Assembly: GCA_002354735.1 (NCBI GenBank)
Contig: DEMD01000011.1
Span: 62,001-126,000 of the forward strand
Length of the DNA: 64,000 nucleotides
Origin: Gammaproteobacteria bacterium UBA2679
Lineage (GTDB): Bacteria; Pseudomonadota; Gammaproteobacteria; Pseudomonadales; Oleiphilaceae
Direction of reading: 5' to 3'
Shown in pieces: positions 34,496 through 42,622 of this stretch (its first letter is position 1; each line of letters starts with the position of its first letter). The notes below the pieces were generated by a model. It saw nothing but the letters and a program-made list of their open reading frames with translations. It ran no database searches and was not told the origin of the DNA. A program made the translations under genes and the position numbers.

Positions 34496-36373
34496 TTGCA
34501 GGTTCGTTTTATACCTTCGCGCCCCGGAAGCGGCGCGAATTTCGCCCTTCCAGCTGTTTTGCTATGCATAGCGCCTATTGCCCTTGTGGGTCAGTTCGCC
34601 TTTGCAGAATCTGAATTACCTCCAGCATCGACGGTGATCGAAACACCTGCGACCGAAAATACTGCAGCCAATGCAGCAAACGGGCAGGCTTCACCGGTGG
34701 CGCCTGATGTCAAACTTCGAGACGTTACCAGCATTGAGGCTGTGGTCGAGGCTTCCAATGCTGCGCCTGCTGCATCTGCCCAGGCGGATCCTCCCAAGTC
34801 GGCTGTCACGCCGCCCCCTGTGCCGGTGTCCACTGAAGATGCCGCCAATGACGTCCCCGCGGAATCTGGTACGGGCGCTGAAAAAGGAACGGTCGGCGAT
34901 TCATCGGCCACGGGCAGTTCTGCAGACAAAGCCAAAACCGTGGTCAAGGCCGCTGAAAGCATTGGTAAAACTGCCGAAAAGCGGGCCAAAAGCGCTAAGG
35001 CAGATGCAAAGCCAGATGCTGCTGCAAAGCAGCCAGAGCCGGCCCCAGCATCGGCTAGCGCTGAGCCTGATCAAGTAGTTGCTTCGGTAACTATACCTGA
35101 TGACAAAGGCGCCACTGCCTCATCAGCAGCTGCAGCTGTGAACCCGAAGGCAGAGGCGGTTGCCAAAGCTTTTTCGGCGAAACTTATCGGCGAGACGCCG
35201 CCAGAGCCCGACAAATCTGGTACTGACGAAGCGAACGAGACCGAAGCTGTGGAAGCCTCGAGGCCCTTGTCAGCTGAAATTGAAGATCCGCCACGTCCCA
35301 AGGCTGTCGTGGGCGAACCGTCCGCACCCGTCGAGACGCCTGCGCAGGACGAGGCTGCCGATCTTCGCCTGTTAGGCAGCATCGTCAAGCCCGGCACCGC
35401 CGCCAGACTTGGCTGGTCGCCAGGCGTAGCCATTTCCGGTCTCGATCAGCCGACGCCGGTACTTGTTGTGCATGGCGCCAAGCCAGGTCCTACGCTTTGC
35501 CTCACAAGCGCTGTGCATGGCGATGAACTCAACGGTATCGAGGTTGTCAGGGGCGTCATGTACGATCTCGACCCCAAGGACCTCAGCGGCACAGTGATTG
35601 GCGTTCCAATCGTCAATCTGCAGGGTTTCAATCGAGGCTCCCGTTACCTCGTGGATCGACGCGATCTCAATCGATTCTTTCCAGGCTACGCGTCGGGCAG
35701 TATGGCTTCGCGAATCGCGGCATCGCTGTTCAACGAGATTGTCCTCAACTGCAATATGCTTGTGGATATTCATACCGGTAGTCTGCGGCGCGCGAATTTG
35801 CCCCAGCTGCGAGCGGACATGCGCAGCGAAAAGGTGGTCGAGTTCACCAAGGGTTTCGACAACATGGTCGTGGTCCACAGCCCAGGAAGTCCAGGAATGA
35901 TGCGCAGTGCAGCCGTGGACCGCGGCATTGCTTCAGTGACGCTCGAGATCGGCGAGTCCCTGCGCATTCAGCGGGATGAAATAAAGGCCGGCATTCATAG
36001 CATCAACAGTCTGCTGGAAAAACAGGATATGTATCAGCGCCTGCTTATCTGGGGCGAACCGCGACCGGTGTTCTATAACTCAACCTGGCTCAGGACTGAA
36101 CGTGGCGGCATACTCGAAAGTCACATCGAGCTGGGTGCACGGGTAGAGAAGGGCGATAGTCTGGGTGTGGTCATCGATCCAATCACGAATAAGGGAACCG
36201 ATATCATTTCCGATATCCGCGGCCGGGTCATTGGTATGGCAGTGGACCAGGTGGTGATGCCTGGATTTGCCACATATCATATCGGTATAGAGTCGTCTGA
36301 GCGGGCGCTGGGCTTTCAGACCGAGATTCAGGGGCGAGCCAAGGATGCAGAGCCACCTACGGTAGAGGAGTAG
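34496..36373 (+). CDS. Exported AspA/AstE-like zinc hydrolase with long disordered linker
   Basis: A 625-residue protein. A TTG start at 34496 follows GGGA by seven bases, and no ATG or GTG lies near. A signal peptide (ending GQFAFA) precedes about 240 residues of Ala/Pro/Glu/Lys-rich, probably disordered sequence. From residue 290 there is a succinylglutamate desuccinylase/aspartoacylase-type domain. Zinc ligands are His341 and Glu344 in SAVHGDELNG and His426 in VDIHTG. The catalytic Glu is in VTLEIGESLR. A C-terminal biotinyl-like barrel contains SHIELGARVEKGDSLGVV. It should work in the periplasm, removing an acyl or amino-acid group. It ends the ligase cluster and could reverse or process the modification; that link is inferred from position. 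Confidence 0.8.
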   Translation: MQVRFIPSRPGSGANFALPAVLLCIAPIALVGQFAFAESELPPASTVIETPATENTAANAANGQASPVAPDVKLRDVTSIEAVVEASNAAPAASAQADPPKSAVTPPPVPVSTEDAANDVPAESGTGAEKGTVGDSSATGSSADKAKTVVKAAESIGKTAEKRAKSAKADAKPDAAAKQPEPAPASASAEPDQVVASVTIPDDKGATASSAAAAVNPKAEAVAKAFSAKLIGETPPEPDKSGTDEANETEAVEASRPLSAEIEDPPRPKAVVGEPSAPVETPAQDEAADLRLLGSIVKPGTAARLGWSPGVAISGLDQPTPVLVVHGAKPGPTLCLTSAVHGDELNGIEVVRGVMYDLDPKDLSGTVIGVPIVNLQGFNRGSRYLVDRRDLNRFFPGYASGSMASRIAASLFNEIVLNCNMLVDIHTGSLRRANLPQLRADMRSEKVVEFTKGFDNMVVVHSPGSPGMMRSAAVDRGIASVTLEIGESLRIQRDEIKAGIHSINSLLEKQDMYQRLLIWGEPRPVFYNSTWLRTERGGILESHIELGARVEKGDSLGVVIDPITNKGTDIISDIRGRVIGMAVDQVVMPGFATYHIGIESSERALGFQTEIQGRAKDAEPPTVEE

Positions 36374-36398
36374 CCGGCGTCAGAGCAGCGTCGCCGGC
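36373..36398. terminator. GC-rich hairpin between convergent genes
   Basis: GCCGGCG and CGCCGGC pair across a 12-base loop in the 27-base gap between the zinc hydrolase and the Mla-like lipoprotein genes. There is no T tract on either strand, so at most it is a weak terminator or an end-of-transcript stabiliser. Confidence 0.3.
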
Positions 36399-36400
36399 GC

Positions 36401-37129
36401 CTACTCGGCCTGCATCGCGGTCAGCAGTTTTGAAAAGACCCGCTGAGCGGCGGTACTGAAGGCCTGGGCGATGGCTTCGTCTATCGATTTTCCCCCACTG
36501 CGATCGATATCGACCCGTTCGAATAGCACCACACTCATTTCGTCGCCCGGAGCGGCTCTCGCCTTGCGTTCTACGCTTGCCGGCGAAAGCCGGGCCGCAA
36601 GTCCGAGCTTCACCGCTTTTGCCTGCTTGTTCTCCGAAATCACGTACAGATCCCGCAGATCTACGGTCAGTATCCGGTCCGTTTTCGGACCGCCCCGGTG
36701 GTGAGTCACATAGCGGAACTGGCCTGACTGCTGCAGGAAATCAGTCAGGCTTTTCTCCAGCATGGCAGGCGCAGCTTCCACCCAGCGAAGATCACTGATT
36801 GGCGCGATGGTAAGTTCGTCACGCGCGAGTATGCGGTCAGTATTGAGGCTAAGGCCGACACTGCCAACGTGAACCATGATCGATGTGTCGGCCATACTTC
36901 CGCCAGCCTGGCTGGCCTCTGCTGTGGGCGTTGCCAGTAAGGTATAACGCCTGATGACTGGCGGCTCGGCGTTGAGCAGATTGGTGCACGCGCTGAGGCC
37001 CAGCGTCAGGCCGAGCGTCGTCAGCACTGCACGAACCGAGCGCTGACGCGCCAAGCGGGGCGCCTGGACCAAGCTGGCTGCCCGGACCCCCGAGCTTGAC
37101 GGCGGCTGTTGGATAAGTTCATTCCTCAT
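36401..37129 (-). CDS. ABC-type transport auxiliary lipoprotein (PqiC/LolP-like)
   Basis: The periplasmic lipoprotein partner of an MCE transporter, 242 residues. A long basic N-terminal region precedes a signal ending LTLGLSACTNLL. The mature protein follows the PqiC/DUF330 pattern, with PPVIRRYTLLATP at the start. It continues with ILARDELTIAPISDLRWVEA and AMLEKSLTDFLQQSGQFRYV. It likely sits on the inner face of the outer membrane and receives lipids from the MCE protein. It is the last gene of the four-gene operon. ATG 37129 lies in the end of the MCE gene (11-base overlap); ATG 37144 is an alternative, and neither has a strong ribosome site. Confidence 0.85.
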   Translation of the reverse strand: MRNELIQQPPSSSGVRAASLVQAPRLARQRSVRAVLTTLGLTLGLSACTNLLNAEPPVIRRYTLLATPTAEASQAGGSMADTSIMVHVGSVGLSLNTDRILARDELTIAPISDLRWVEAAPAMLEKSLTDFLQQSGQFRYVTHHRGGPKTDRILTVDLRDLYVISENKQAKAVKLGLAARLSPASVERKARAAPGDEMSVVLFERVDIDRSGGKSIDEAIAQAFSTAAQRVFSKLLTAMQAE

Positions 37130-38075
37130 CGAAAGAAACACCATATTCGCGTTGCTTGTAGACGAGCCGTGAAGGGTTTTCCCTTAACTCGTCAGTGAAC
37201 TCTCTGACTTTTTCCGAGGTCTGGATCATTTGATCTCTGATAATTTCCATGGATTGACGGCTATCGCCGATGAAGCCTCGAAAAGCACTTGAATTGTCCG
37301 TCATCTGTTTCGAAATGAGCCCAGCCGTGGCCTGCATACGCACGGCCGATTCACGGACTGCCGGCAGGGTTTTGTTGTTCATATCGTCAGCAAGTGCGAT
37401 GTACCGGGGAATCATCTCCTGTACCTGACCGTTGGTGACGCGAACTTCCTGTATCAGGCTTTCCAGTAGCTTCGACACTCTGTCGAACTGTCCAGAAGTC
37501 TCGCGAAGCTGGGACAGGGTCGCCTGAGTGTCTTCGATGACCTGATCCGAGAGCAGTCGCTCCATGCGCTCGAAGGTCTCGCCAATGTTTTCCGCAATGT
37601 CCGGCAGTTGATCGGTTAGCTGGCCAAGAGACGAGGCCTTGCCAGGGATGACGCCTTCGAAACGGCCATCAGCATCGCTGCCTACGCGCCGCGACTGCAG
37701 CTCTATGGTGGCACGGCCGGTAAGACCGTTGGTCTGCAGACGGGCCACTGTGCCTGAGGTAACCCGTACACGCTCCTGCACCGCGATTTCCACGATGACG
37801 CCAGTATCATTGGCGCCTTCTACGTTGGCCGCTGCCGGATCAATGTCACCTAGCTGGCCAATCGAAAATGAAGTCACCGAGCCTACCGGTACACCGAGGA
37901 AGCGAACGCTGCTGCCTTTGCTCAGTCCACTGATGCTTTCGGAAAAGAAAATCTTGTAACGTACTGCGCCGTCGTCGCTGTCCGCGTTCGCCGACCAGAT
38001 GACGAACACCACGGAAAGCGCTATCGAAACGACCAGCAGCAGACCGATGAGAACATATCGTGCTTCACGCTCCAT
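37119..38075 (-). CDS. MCE (MlaD-like) lipid-transport protein
   Basis: The periplasmic tunnel subunit of a lipid ABC transporter, 318 residues from ATG 38075. One N-terminal helix (about 7-27) is followed by a single MCE domain (about 38-120), with SISGLSKGSSVRFLGVPVGS followed by V, and TVARLQTNGLTGRATIELQS. Beyond it is a long alpha-helical segment (about 160-290), likely a coiled coil forming a hydrophobic channel. Longer than enteric MlaD (183 residues), it is closer to the PqiB/LetB-like or Pseudomonas MCE forms with one MCE domain. The start overlaps the ATPase gene end by 11 bases. Confidence 0.9.
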   Translation of the reverse strand: MEREARYVLIGLLLVVSIALSVVFVIWSANADSDDGAVRYKIFFSESISGLSKGSSVRFLGVPVGSVTSFSIGQLGDIDPAAANVEGANDTGVIVEIAVQERVRVTSGTVARLQTNGLTGRATIELQSRRVGSDADGRFEGVIPGKASSLGQLTDQLPDIAENIGETFERMERLLSDQVIEDTQATLSQLRETSGQFDRVSKLLESLIQEVRVTNGQVQEMIPRYIALADDMNNKTLPAVRESAVRMQATAGLISKQMTDNSSAFRGFIGDSRQSMEIIRDQMIQTSEKVREFTDELRENPSRLVYKQREYGVSFDEE

Positions 38076-38847
38076 GAACTGTATGAGCCTCCGATCCCTG
38101 ACTGTGAAGGCGACCACGACGGCCCCCGAAGTACCGCTGAATCCAGGGATGGTCGTTCTCGACGATTTCAGCTGGCGTTGCAGCCCTGATTTTCTTGTCC
38201 ACGAGCACGGCAATCCTGTCGCAGGTATTGAACAGAGAATCGAGATCGTGAGAGATCATGACCACGGTAAGGTCCAGATGTTGTTTGAGATAAAGGATGA
38301 GTTCATCAAATTCTTCAGCTGCAATGGGATCGAGTCCAGAGGTCGGTTCGTCCAGGAAGATAACCCGCGGGTCGGTGACCAGCGCGCGCGCAAGGGCGGC
38401 CCGTTTGACCATGCCACCAGACAGTTGCGAGGGGTACTTGAACTGTGCGGTCAGTGGCAGGCCCACCATCCGCATGCGCAGTAGCGCAAGTTCCCTCACC
38501 GTGCGCCGACTCATGCTGGTATGCTCGATAAGCGGCGTGACGATATTTTCAAGTACTGTCAGATTGCTGAATAGTGCGCCGCTCTGGAACAAAACACCCC
38601 AGCTGGTCGGACAACGCTCCGCATCACCAAGGCTGCGGGATTTGACGTCGTAGAATTCAATTGTACCGCTGCTTGGCTTCTGCAGCCCCAAAATACTGTT
38701 AAGCAGCACGGTCTTGCCGGTACCCGAGCCACCCACGAGGCCCACGATCTCGCCGGCGTAGATCTCGAAGTCGAGCTGTTCGTGCACCGTTTGATGCCCG
38801 AAGCGGTTGACCAGCTTGCTGACCTTGATGATAGTGCGTTGACTCAT
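38065..38847 (-). CDS. MCE/Mla-type ABC transporter ATPase
   Basis: The cytoplasmic ATPase energising the lipid transporter, 260 residues. Walker A is GGSGTGKTVL, the signature is LSGGMVKRAALARAL, Walker B is VIFLDEPTSGLDPI and the switch His is in MISHDLDSL. GVLFQSGALFSNLTVLENI is the MlaF-type Q-loop region. The C-terminal tail (about 30 residues) has His and Arg, as in MlaF, where the tail contacts the partner subunit. It overlaps the permease gene by four bases and the MCE gene by 11. Confidence 0.92.
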   Translation of the reverse strand: MSQRTIIKVSKLVNRFGHQTVHEQLDFEIYAGEIVGLVGGSGTGKTVLLNSILGLQKPSSGTIEFYDVKSRSLGDAERCPTSWGVLFQSGALFSNLTVLENIVTPLIEHTSMSRRTVRELALLRMRMVGLPLTAQFKYPSQLSGGMVKRAALARALVTDPRVIFLDEPTSGLDPIAAEEFDELILYLKQHLDLTVVMISHDLDSLFNTCDRIAVLVDKKIRAATPAEIVENDHPWIQRYFGGRRGRLHSQGSEAHTVHGA

Positions 38848-39932
38848 ATACCCAACTCGGTCGTCATGATCGAAAATACGGCATCCGCTGCAATAACCGC
38901 AAAGATGGCCTGAACTACCGCTTGTGTGGTGTTGCTGCCGACCTCCGCCGCCGAGTGCTCGACCAGCAGCCCCTGACGCACACCAATAACCGCGATGAGA
39001 AAGGCAAATACGGGCGCCTTCGCCATGCCGACCATGAAGTGCGTGAGGGTGGACGCCGCCTGCAGACGTTCAATGAACAGTCCAAAGGGGATGTCCAGGC
39101 TCAGTATGCAGACCACCGCAGCCCCCGTGAAGCCGACCAGAATGGCAAGCAGGGTGAGCATCGGCATGGTAATCAGTAGCGCGGTAATCCTTGGGACGGC
39201 GAGCGCACTCATCGGATTGATGCCAAGAGTCTGCATGGCGGCTATTTCCTGATTCAGCTTCATGACGCCAATCTCGGCGGCAAAAGCACTGCCACTCCGG
39301 CCAGCAACCATGATCGCCGTTAGCAGCACTCCCATTTCCCTAAGGATGGAAATGGCGACGAGGTCGATGGTAAAAATCTCTGCGCCAAAGCGGCTCAGCT
39401 GCGCCGTGCCCTGGTAGGCCAGCACAATGCTGATCAGAAAAGCCATGAGTGCGACCACCGGCATGGCTCTCAAGCCAGTGTGCTCGATATGATGCACCAG
39501 AGACGCGAAACGCAGCCGCTTCGGTGAGGGGATGACCGCCGCCATAGCCAGCGTCGATCGGCCCAGAAAAGTCAGGGCGTCAACAACACTGTGCCCGATA
39601 CCGGCGAGAAAGCCTGTGGCCTGGTCCAGCAGGCGTGGCGGGCGATCCGGCCTGACTTCGGTTTCCTGCACCTCCTGCATGAGTTCCGAAACAAAGTTGA
39701 GCCGATCGCCTTCGATAGTCTCCACATCGACCTTGCAACCGCGGGCCTTGAGGAACTCGATCGACTGATAAAGGATGAGCGTGCCGGAAATGTCCAGCGC
39801 ATCGACGTCACTTGTGTGGATGTAACAGTGAGCGGGAATGCGCTGTGAGGATATCTGATGCCAGAAACGATTGATGGCCTTCTCGAGCCGGGCGATTTGC
39901 AAGGTGGTCCAGCTGCCCTGCAGTGAGATCAC
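38844..39932 (-). CDS. MlaE-type lipid transporter permease with N-terminal STAS domain
   Basis: The inner-membrane permease, 362 residues. Residues 1-110 form a STAS-like domain, with DVDALDISGTLILYQSIEFL followed by KARGCKVDVETIEGDR. Residues 125-360 are the MlaE domain, including SILREMGVLLTAIMVAGRSG followed by SAFAAEIGVMKLNQEIAAMQ and TLGINPM. In E. coli the STAS part is a separate protein (MlaB); here it is fused. The start is GTG 39932. The frame is open for about 50 codons upstream without ATG, GTG or TTG, so a longer form would need a non-standard codon. It is the first gene of the minus-strand operon. Confidence 0.88.
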   Translation of the reverse strand: MISLQGSWTTLQIARLEKAINRFWHQISSQRIPAHCYIHTSDVDALDISGTLILYQSIEFLKARGCKVDVETIEGDRLNFVSELMQEVQETEVRPDRPPRLLDQATGFLAGIGHSVVDALTFLGRSTLAMAAVIPSPKRLRFASLVHHIEHTGLRAMPVVALMAFLISIVLAYQGTAQLSRFGAEIFTIDLVAISILREMGVLLTAIMVAGRSGSAFAAEIGVMKLNQEIAAMQTLGINPMSALAVPRITALLITMPMLTLLAILVGFTGAAVVCILSLDIPFGLFIERLQAASTLTHFMVGMAKAPVFAFLIAVIGVRQGLLVEHSAAEVGSNTTQAVVQAIFAVIAADAVFSIMTTELGI

Positions 39933-40233
39933 GAGCGTTTCTGTGCCGAACTGGCTTTCACCGCGTGCCGTCTCCAGCGTCAGGAACTCGCTGAAGTCGG
40001 CTGAATCGCCAAGCCAATGGGAGGGCTTTGCTCCAGTGTTATTTTTGGAAAGGACGCTAATGAGACCACCTGTGTGTAATGCTGCGCCGGAAACTCTGGT
40101 TAATCAGCCGCACCTTACTTTATTGTAGGGGAATTGTAGACAGACTGAAGCGTCCGTGTCGCGGGCTAAATGGCGCGGCGACGCGGTTTTGCTACCGCCT
40201 ACTCAACATCTTACTCACAATCAGAGGAAAAGC
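39933..40233. other. Intergenic region between divergent operons (301 bases)
   Basis: It separates the Mla-like operon (minus) from the one-helix protein gene (plus). I see no RNA gene or strong hairpin. A CCTACAAT-like -10 candidate on the minus strand around 40125-40135 is only weakly supported. A GAGGA ribosome site for the plus gene ends the region. Confidence 0.5.
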
Positions 40234-40899
40234 ATGGCAGAGCCGGCACCTGGAGAGCTATACACGCAAAAACAGCAGCCCGACGAACAGAAGCCGCGGA
40301 CCGGCGCACTGCAGATGTTCTTCGCGGTTTTTCTCGGCGTTCTCTTCGCGCTGCTCATCGCGGGCTGGCTTGGGTATCAGTACGTATTCTCCAGCGAAAT
40401 CGACCCAGTCGAGTTGAGCAATTCGGAAGTTCAGGTACTTGAGCACAAGATCAGCCAGGTCGTTCAGGCTAAGCCGGAACCATATAATGAAGACGACGCC
40501 AGACGTCAGTTGAGTTTCAGCGAGCGTGAATTGAATGCACTGCTCGCACGGGAAACCGATATGGCACAGCAACTGGCTATCGATCTTTCCGATGACACTG
40601 CGAGTGCGACGCTGCTGGTGCCACTGCCAGCAGACTTTCCCATCATGGCAGGCAAGACGGTGCGCCTGAACGCAGGCCTGGAAATCGTTCAACTGGCCGA
40701 CTCGCAGATCCGCATCGCTCTCAAGGGCGTCAGTGTAGGGGGTGTACCACTGCCTGACGCCTGGCTTGGCAATCTGAAAAATGTCGATCTTGTATCGGCT
40801 TCGGCACAGAGTGGTTCGAGCTTCTGGAAGCAGCTGGCCGCAGGCATCGAAACCGTCAGGGTTCGCGATGGCGAAGTTCAGCTCAAGCTGCGTCCCTAA
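40234..40899 (+). CDS. Single-helix membrane-anchored protein of unknown function
   Basis: I do not recognise it. It is 221 residues from ATG 40234, with GAGGA eight bases upstream. A hydrophilic N-terminal 28 residues precede one helix (about 29-52, LQMFFAVFLGVLFALLIAGW), and the rest should be periplasmic. The C-terminal part has alternating polar/hydrophobic strands (VRLNAGLEIVQLADSQIRIA and DLVSASAQSGSSFWKQLAAG), which suggests a beta-rich domain. An ELNALLARETDMAQQLAIDL segment resembles the middle of tubular lipid-binding (TULIP/AsmA-like) strand proteins only loosely. It lies divergently from the lipid transporter operon, so an envelope role is possible but unproven. Confidence 0.6.
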   Translation: MAEPAPGELYTQKQQPDEQKPRTGALQMFFAVFLGVLFALLIAGWLGYQYVFSSEIDPVELSNSEVQVLEHKISQVVQAKPEPYNEDDARRQLSFSERELNALLARETDMAQQLAIDLSDDTASATLLVPLPADFPIMAGKTVRLNAGLEIVQLADSQIRIALKGVSVGGVPLPDAWLGNLKNVDLVSASAQSGSSFWKQLAAGIETVRVRDGEVQLKLRP

Positions 40900-40999
40900 A
40901 TCTAGGTATTGGTGTTGGTCACTAAACAGGCAGCTTCAGAGCCGCCGGCTATACTGTAAGACCATCCATTGCTTACAGGGCCAGGAGCTGCCGCCTGTC

Positions 41000-42259
41000 A
41001 TGACCCATACGATCAAGCTGCTCGTTGTCGAAGACAGCGTAATGACAACGAAAATTATCCGGCATCTCTGCCTGAAGACTGGTGGTATTGACGCCAGATA
41101 CGCTTCGAGTAGGGCCGAAGCCATCTCTATTCTTGATTCCGAGCAGGATGAGTTCTTCGCGGCTCTTGTCGATCTCAACCTGCCGGATGCACCGGACGGT
41201 GAAGTCGTGGAACTCTGCCTGTCCCGAAAGATCCCGACCATTGTGCTCACAGGCAGTTTCAGCGAAGAGCGTCGTGAACGCCTGCTAGCGACCGGTATCG
41301 TCGACTACGTCATCAAGGAGGGCCGCTATTCCTACAACTATGCCCTACGTCTGGTAAAGCGTCTCAAGGCCAACGAAGGCATCAAGGTGATGATAGCCGA
41401 CGACTCGAAAACGGCACGCCACTATCTGCGAGACTTACTGAAACGACATCGCTACGAGGTCGTGGAAGCGGAGAACGGCGCAGAGGCTATTCGCCAATTG
41501 ATGGCGCATACAGATACGCGGATTCTTATCGCTGATTACAACATGCCGCAGATAGACGGTTTCCAGCTCACTCAGCTCCTGCGCGACAAATACGAAAAGA
41601 CCGATCTGGTGATATTGGGACTTTCTGGCGAGGGCCAGAGCAGCCTCTCGGCCAAGTTCATCAAAAACGGCGCCAATGACTTCCTACGAAAGCCATTCAA
41701 CCAGGAAGAGTTCTACTGTCGCATGATGAACTGCGTCGAGACACTCGAACTAGTCGAGCAGCTGCGCGATAGCCTTCGCCGGGACTCGGCGACTGGTTTG
41801 TGGAATGCCAATCACTTCCGTGAGCTGGCAACGGAATTACTGGAAACCAATGAAGCTGCGGAACATGTGAAGCCGATCTCGATTGCGGTCTTCGAAATTG
41901 ACGATTTCGACAAGATCAATGCCGACTACGGCCGTGACGCGGCAGATCGGGTTCTGCGAACTGTGGGTGAGATTGTCGGTGAAGCGCTCTCGCGTTTCTA
42001 CGCCTGCCGCCAAATGGGGCCCACCTTCGCGGCAGCCCTTCCGGGTATCGATGCCGCGCGCTGTGTCACCCTGTTCGACGGCATCATAGCCAGGGTGAAT
42101 AACCATGACATCGAGATTGATGGCCATAAGCTGAATGTGGCGCTGAGCGGCGGTGTCAGCGACGCAACGGGGCTGTCGCTGGACAAGCACCTTGAACAGG
42201 CTGAGCGCCGACTACAGAACGCTCGCACCGAAGGTGGCAACTACATGACCGCGGGATGA
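41000..42259 (+). CDS. Two-receiver response regulator with degenerate GGDEF domain
   Basis: A 419-residue signalling protein. The first receiver domain (about 5-125) has Asp in ALVDLNLPD. The second (about 130-250) has Asp in LIADYNMPQIDG and Lys in FLRKPFN. A GGDEF-like domain follows at about 265-415, with SATGLWNANHFRELATEL. The GGDEF signature should follow the Arg of CRQ but reads MGPTF (residues 339-343), so the metal-binding and catalytic residues are lost. No RxxD inhibitory site is visible upstream. It should not make c-di-GMP but may act as a scaffold. The ATG has AGGAG 12 bases upstream. No kinase gene is adjacent. Confidence 0.85.
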   Translation: MTHTIKLLVVEDSVMTTKIIRHLCLKTGGIDARYASSRAEAISILDSEQDEFFAALVDLNLPDAPDGEVVELCLSRKIPTIVLTGSFSEERRERLLATGIVDYVIKEGRYSYNYALRLVKRLKANEGIKVMIADDSKTARHYLRDLLKRHRYEVVEAENGAEAIRQLMAHTDTRILIADYNMPQIDGFQLTQLLRDKYEKTDLVILGLSGEGQSSLSAKFIKNGANDFLRKPFNQEEFYCRMMNCVETLELVEQLRDSLRRDSATGLWNANHFRELATELLETNEAAEHVKPISIAVFEIDDFDKINADYGRDAADRVLRTVGEIVGEALSRFYACRQMGPTFAAALPGIDAARCVTLFDGIIARVNNHDIEIDGHKLNVALSGGVSDATGLSLDKHLEQAERRLQNARTEGGNYMTAG

Positions 42260-42267
42260 CCGCGTGC

Positions 42268-42495
42268 CTATTTGGGCTTGCGGTATAAGGCGTACAAAAC
42301 AAGCCCAGCAACGCCCAGCAGCATAATGACCCAACCCGCAGAATTGAGGTATTTTTCGGTTACCCTGTCTGCGTTGAGAATGACGACTAGCCCAATAATG
42401 ATTTCGCAGATTGAAACAATTGCGATAACCACCAGGCTCTTCTTGGGCTCTTTCTTGATCTCCGTTTCGACCGAATCGACCGGTGTCTTATCCAC
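42268..42495 (-). CDS. Small two-helix membrane protein
   Basis: A 75-residue protein with an acidic/basic N-terminal tail (VDSVETEIKKEPKK) and two hydrophobic helices (about 22-42 and 52-68, GWVIMLLGVAGLVLYALY). The start is set by an excellent ribosome site: GGAGG, then five bases, then GTG 42495. A TTG at 42561 would give a longer form, but it lacks any such site. Function unknown. It lies tail to tail with the response regulator gene, nine bases apart. Confidence 0.6.
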   Translation of the reverse strand: MDKTPVDSVETEIKKEPKKSLVVIAIVSICEIIIGLVVILNADRVTEKYLNSAGWVIMLLGVAGLVLYALYRKPK

Positions 42496-42622
42496 TCTGA
42501 CCTCCTCAGGCTTCCTGTAAAGGACTACGAGAGGTCGTGAGTTCCGGGTCAGTACTTGCAATAATCGGCGCTTGCAATAATTGGCAGCCGAACGCTTTTA
42601 GTCAGTCGGCTGCGTCAAGTAA

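Noticed and set aside
40781..40999. Upstream extension of the two-receiver regulator
   Set aside because: The open frame runs inside the preceding gene. The receiver domain begins right at ATG 41000, which has an AGGAG site.
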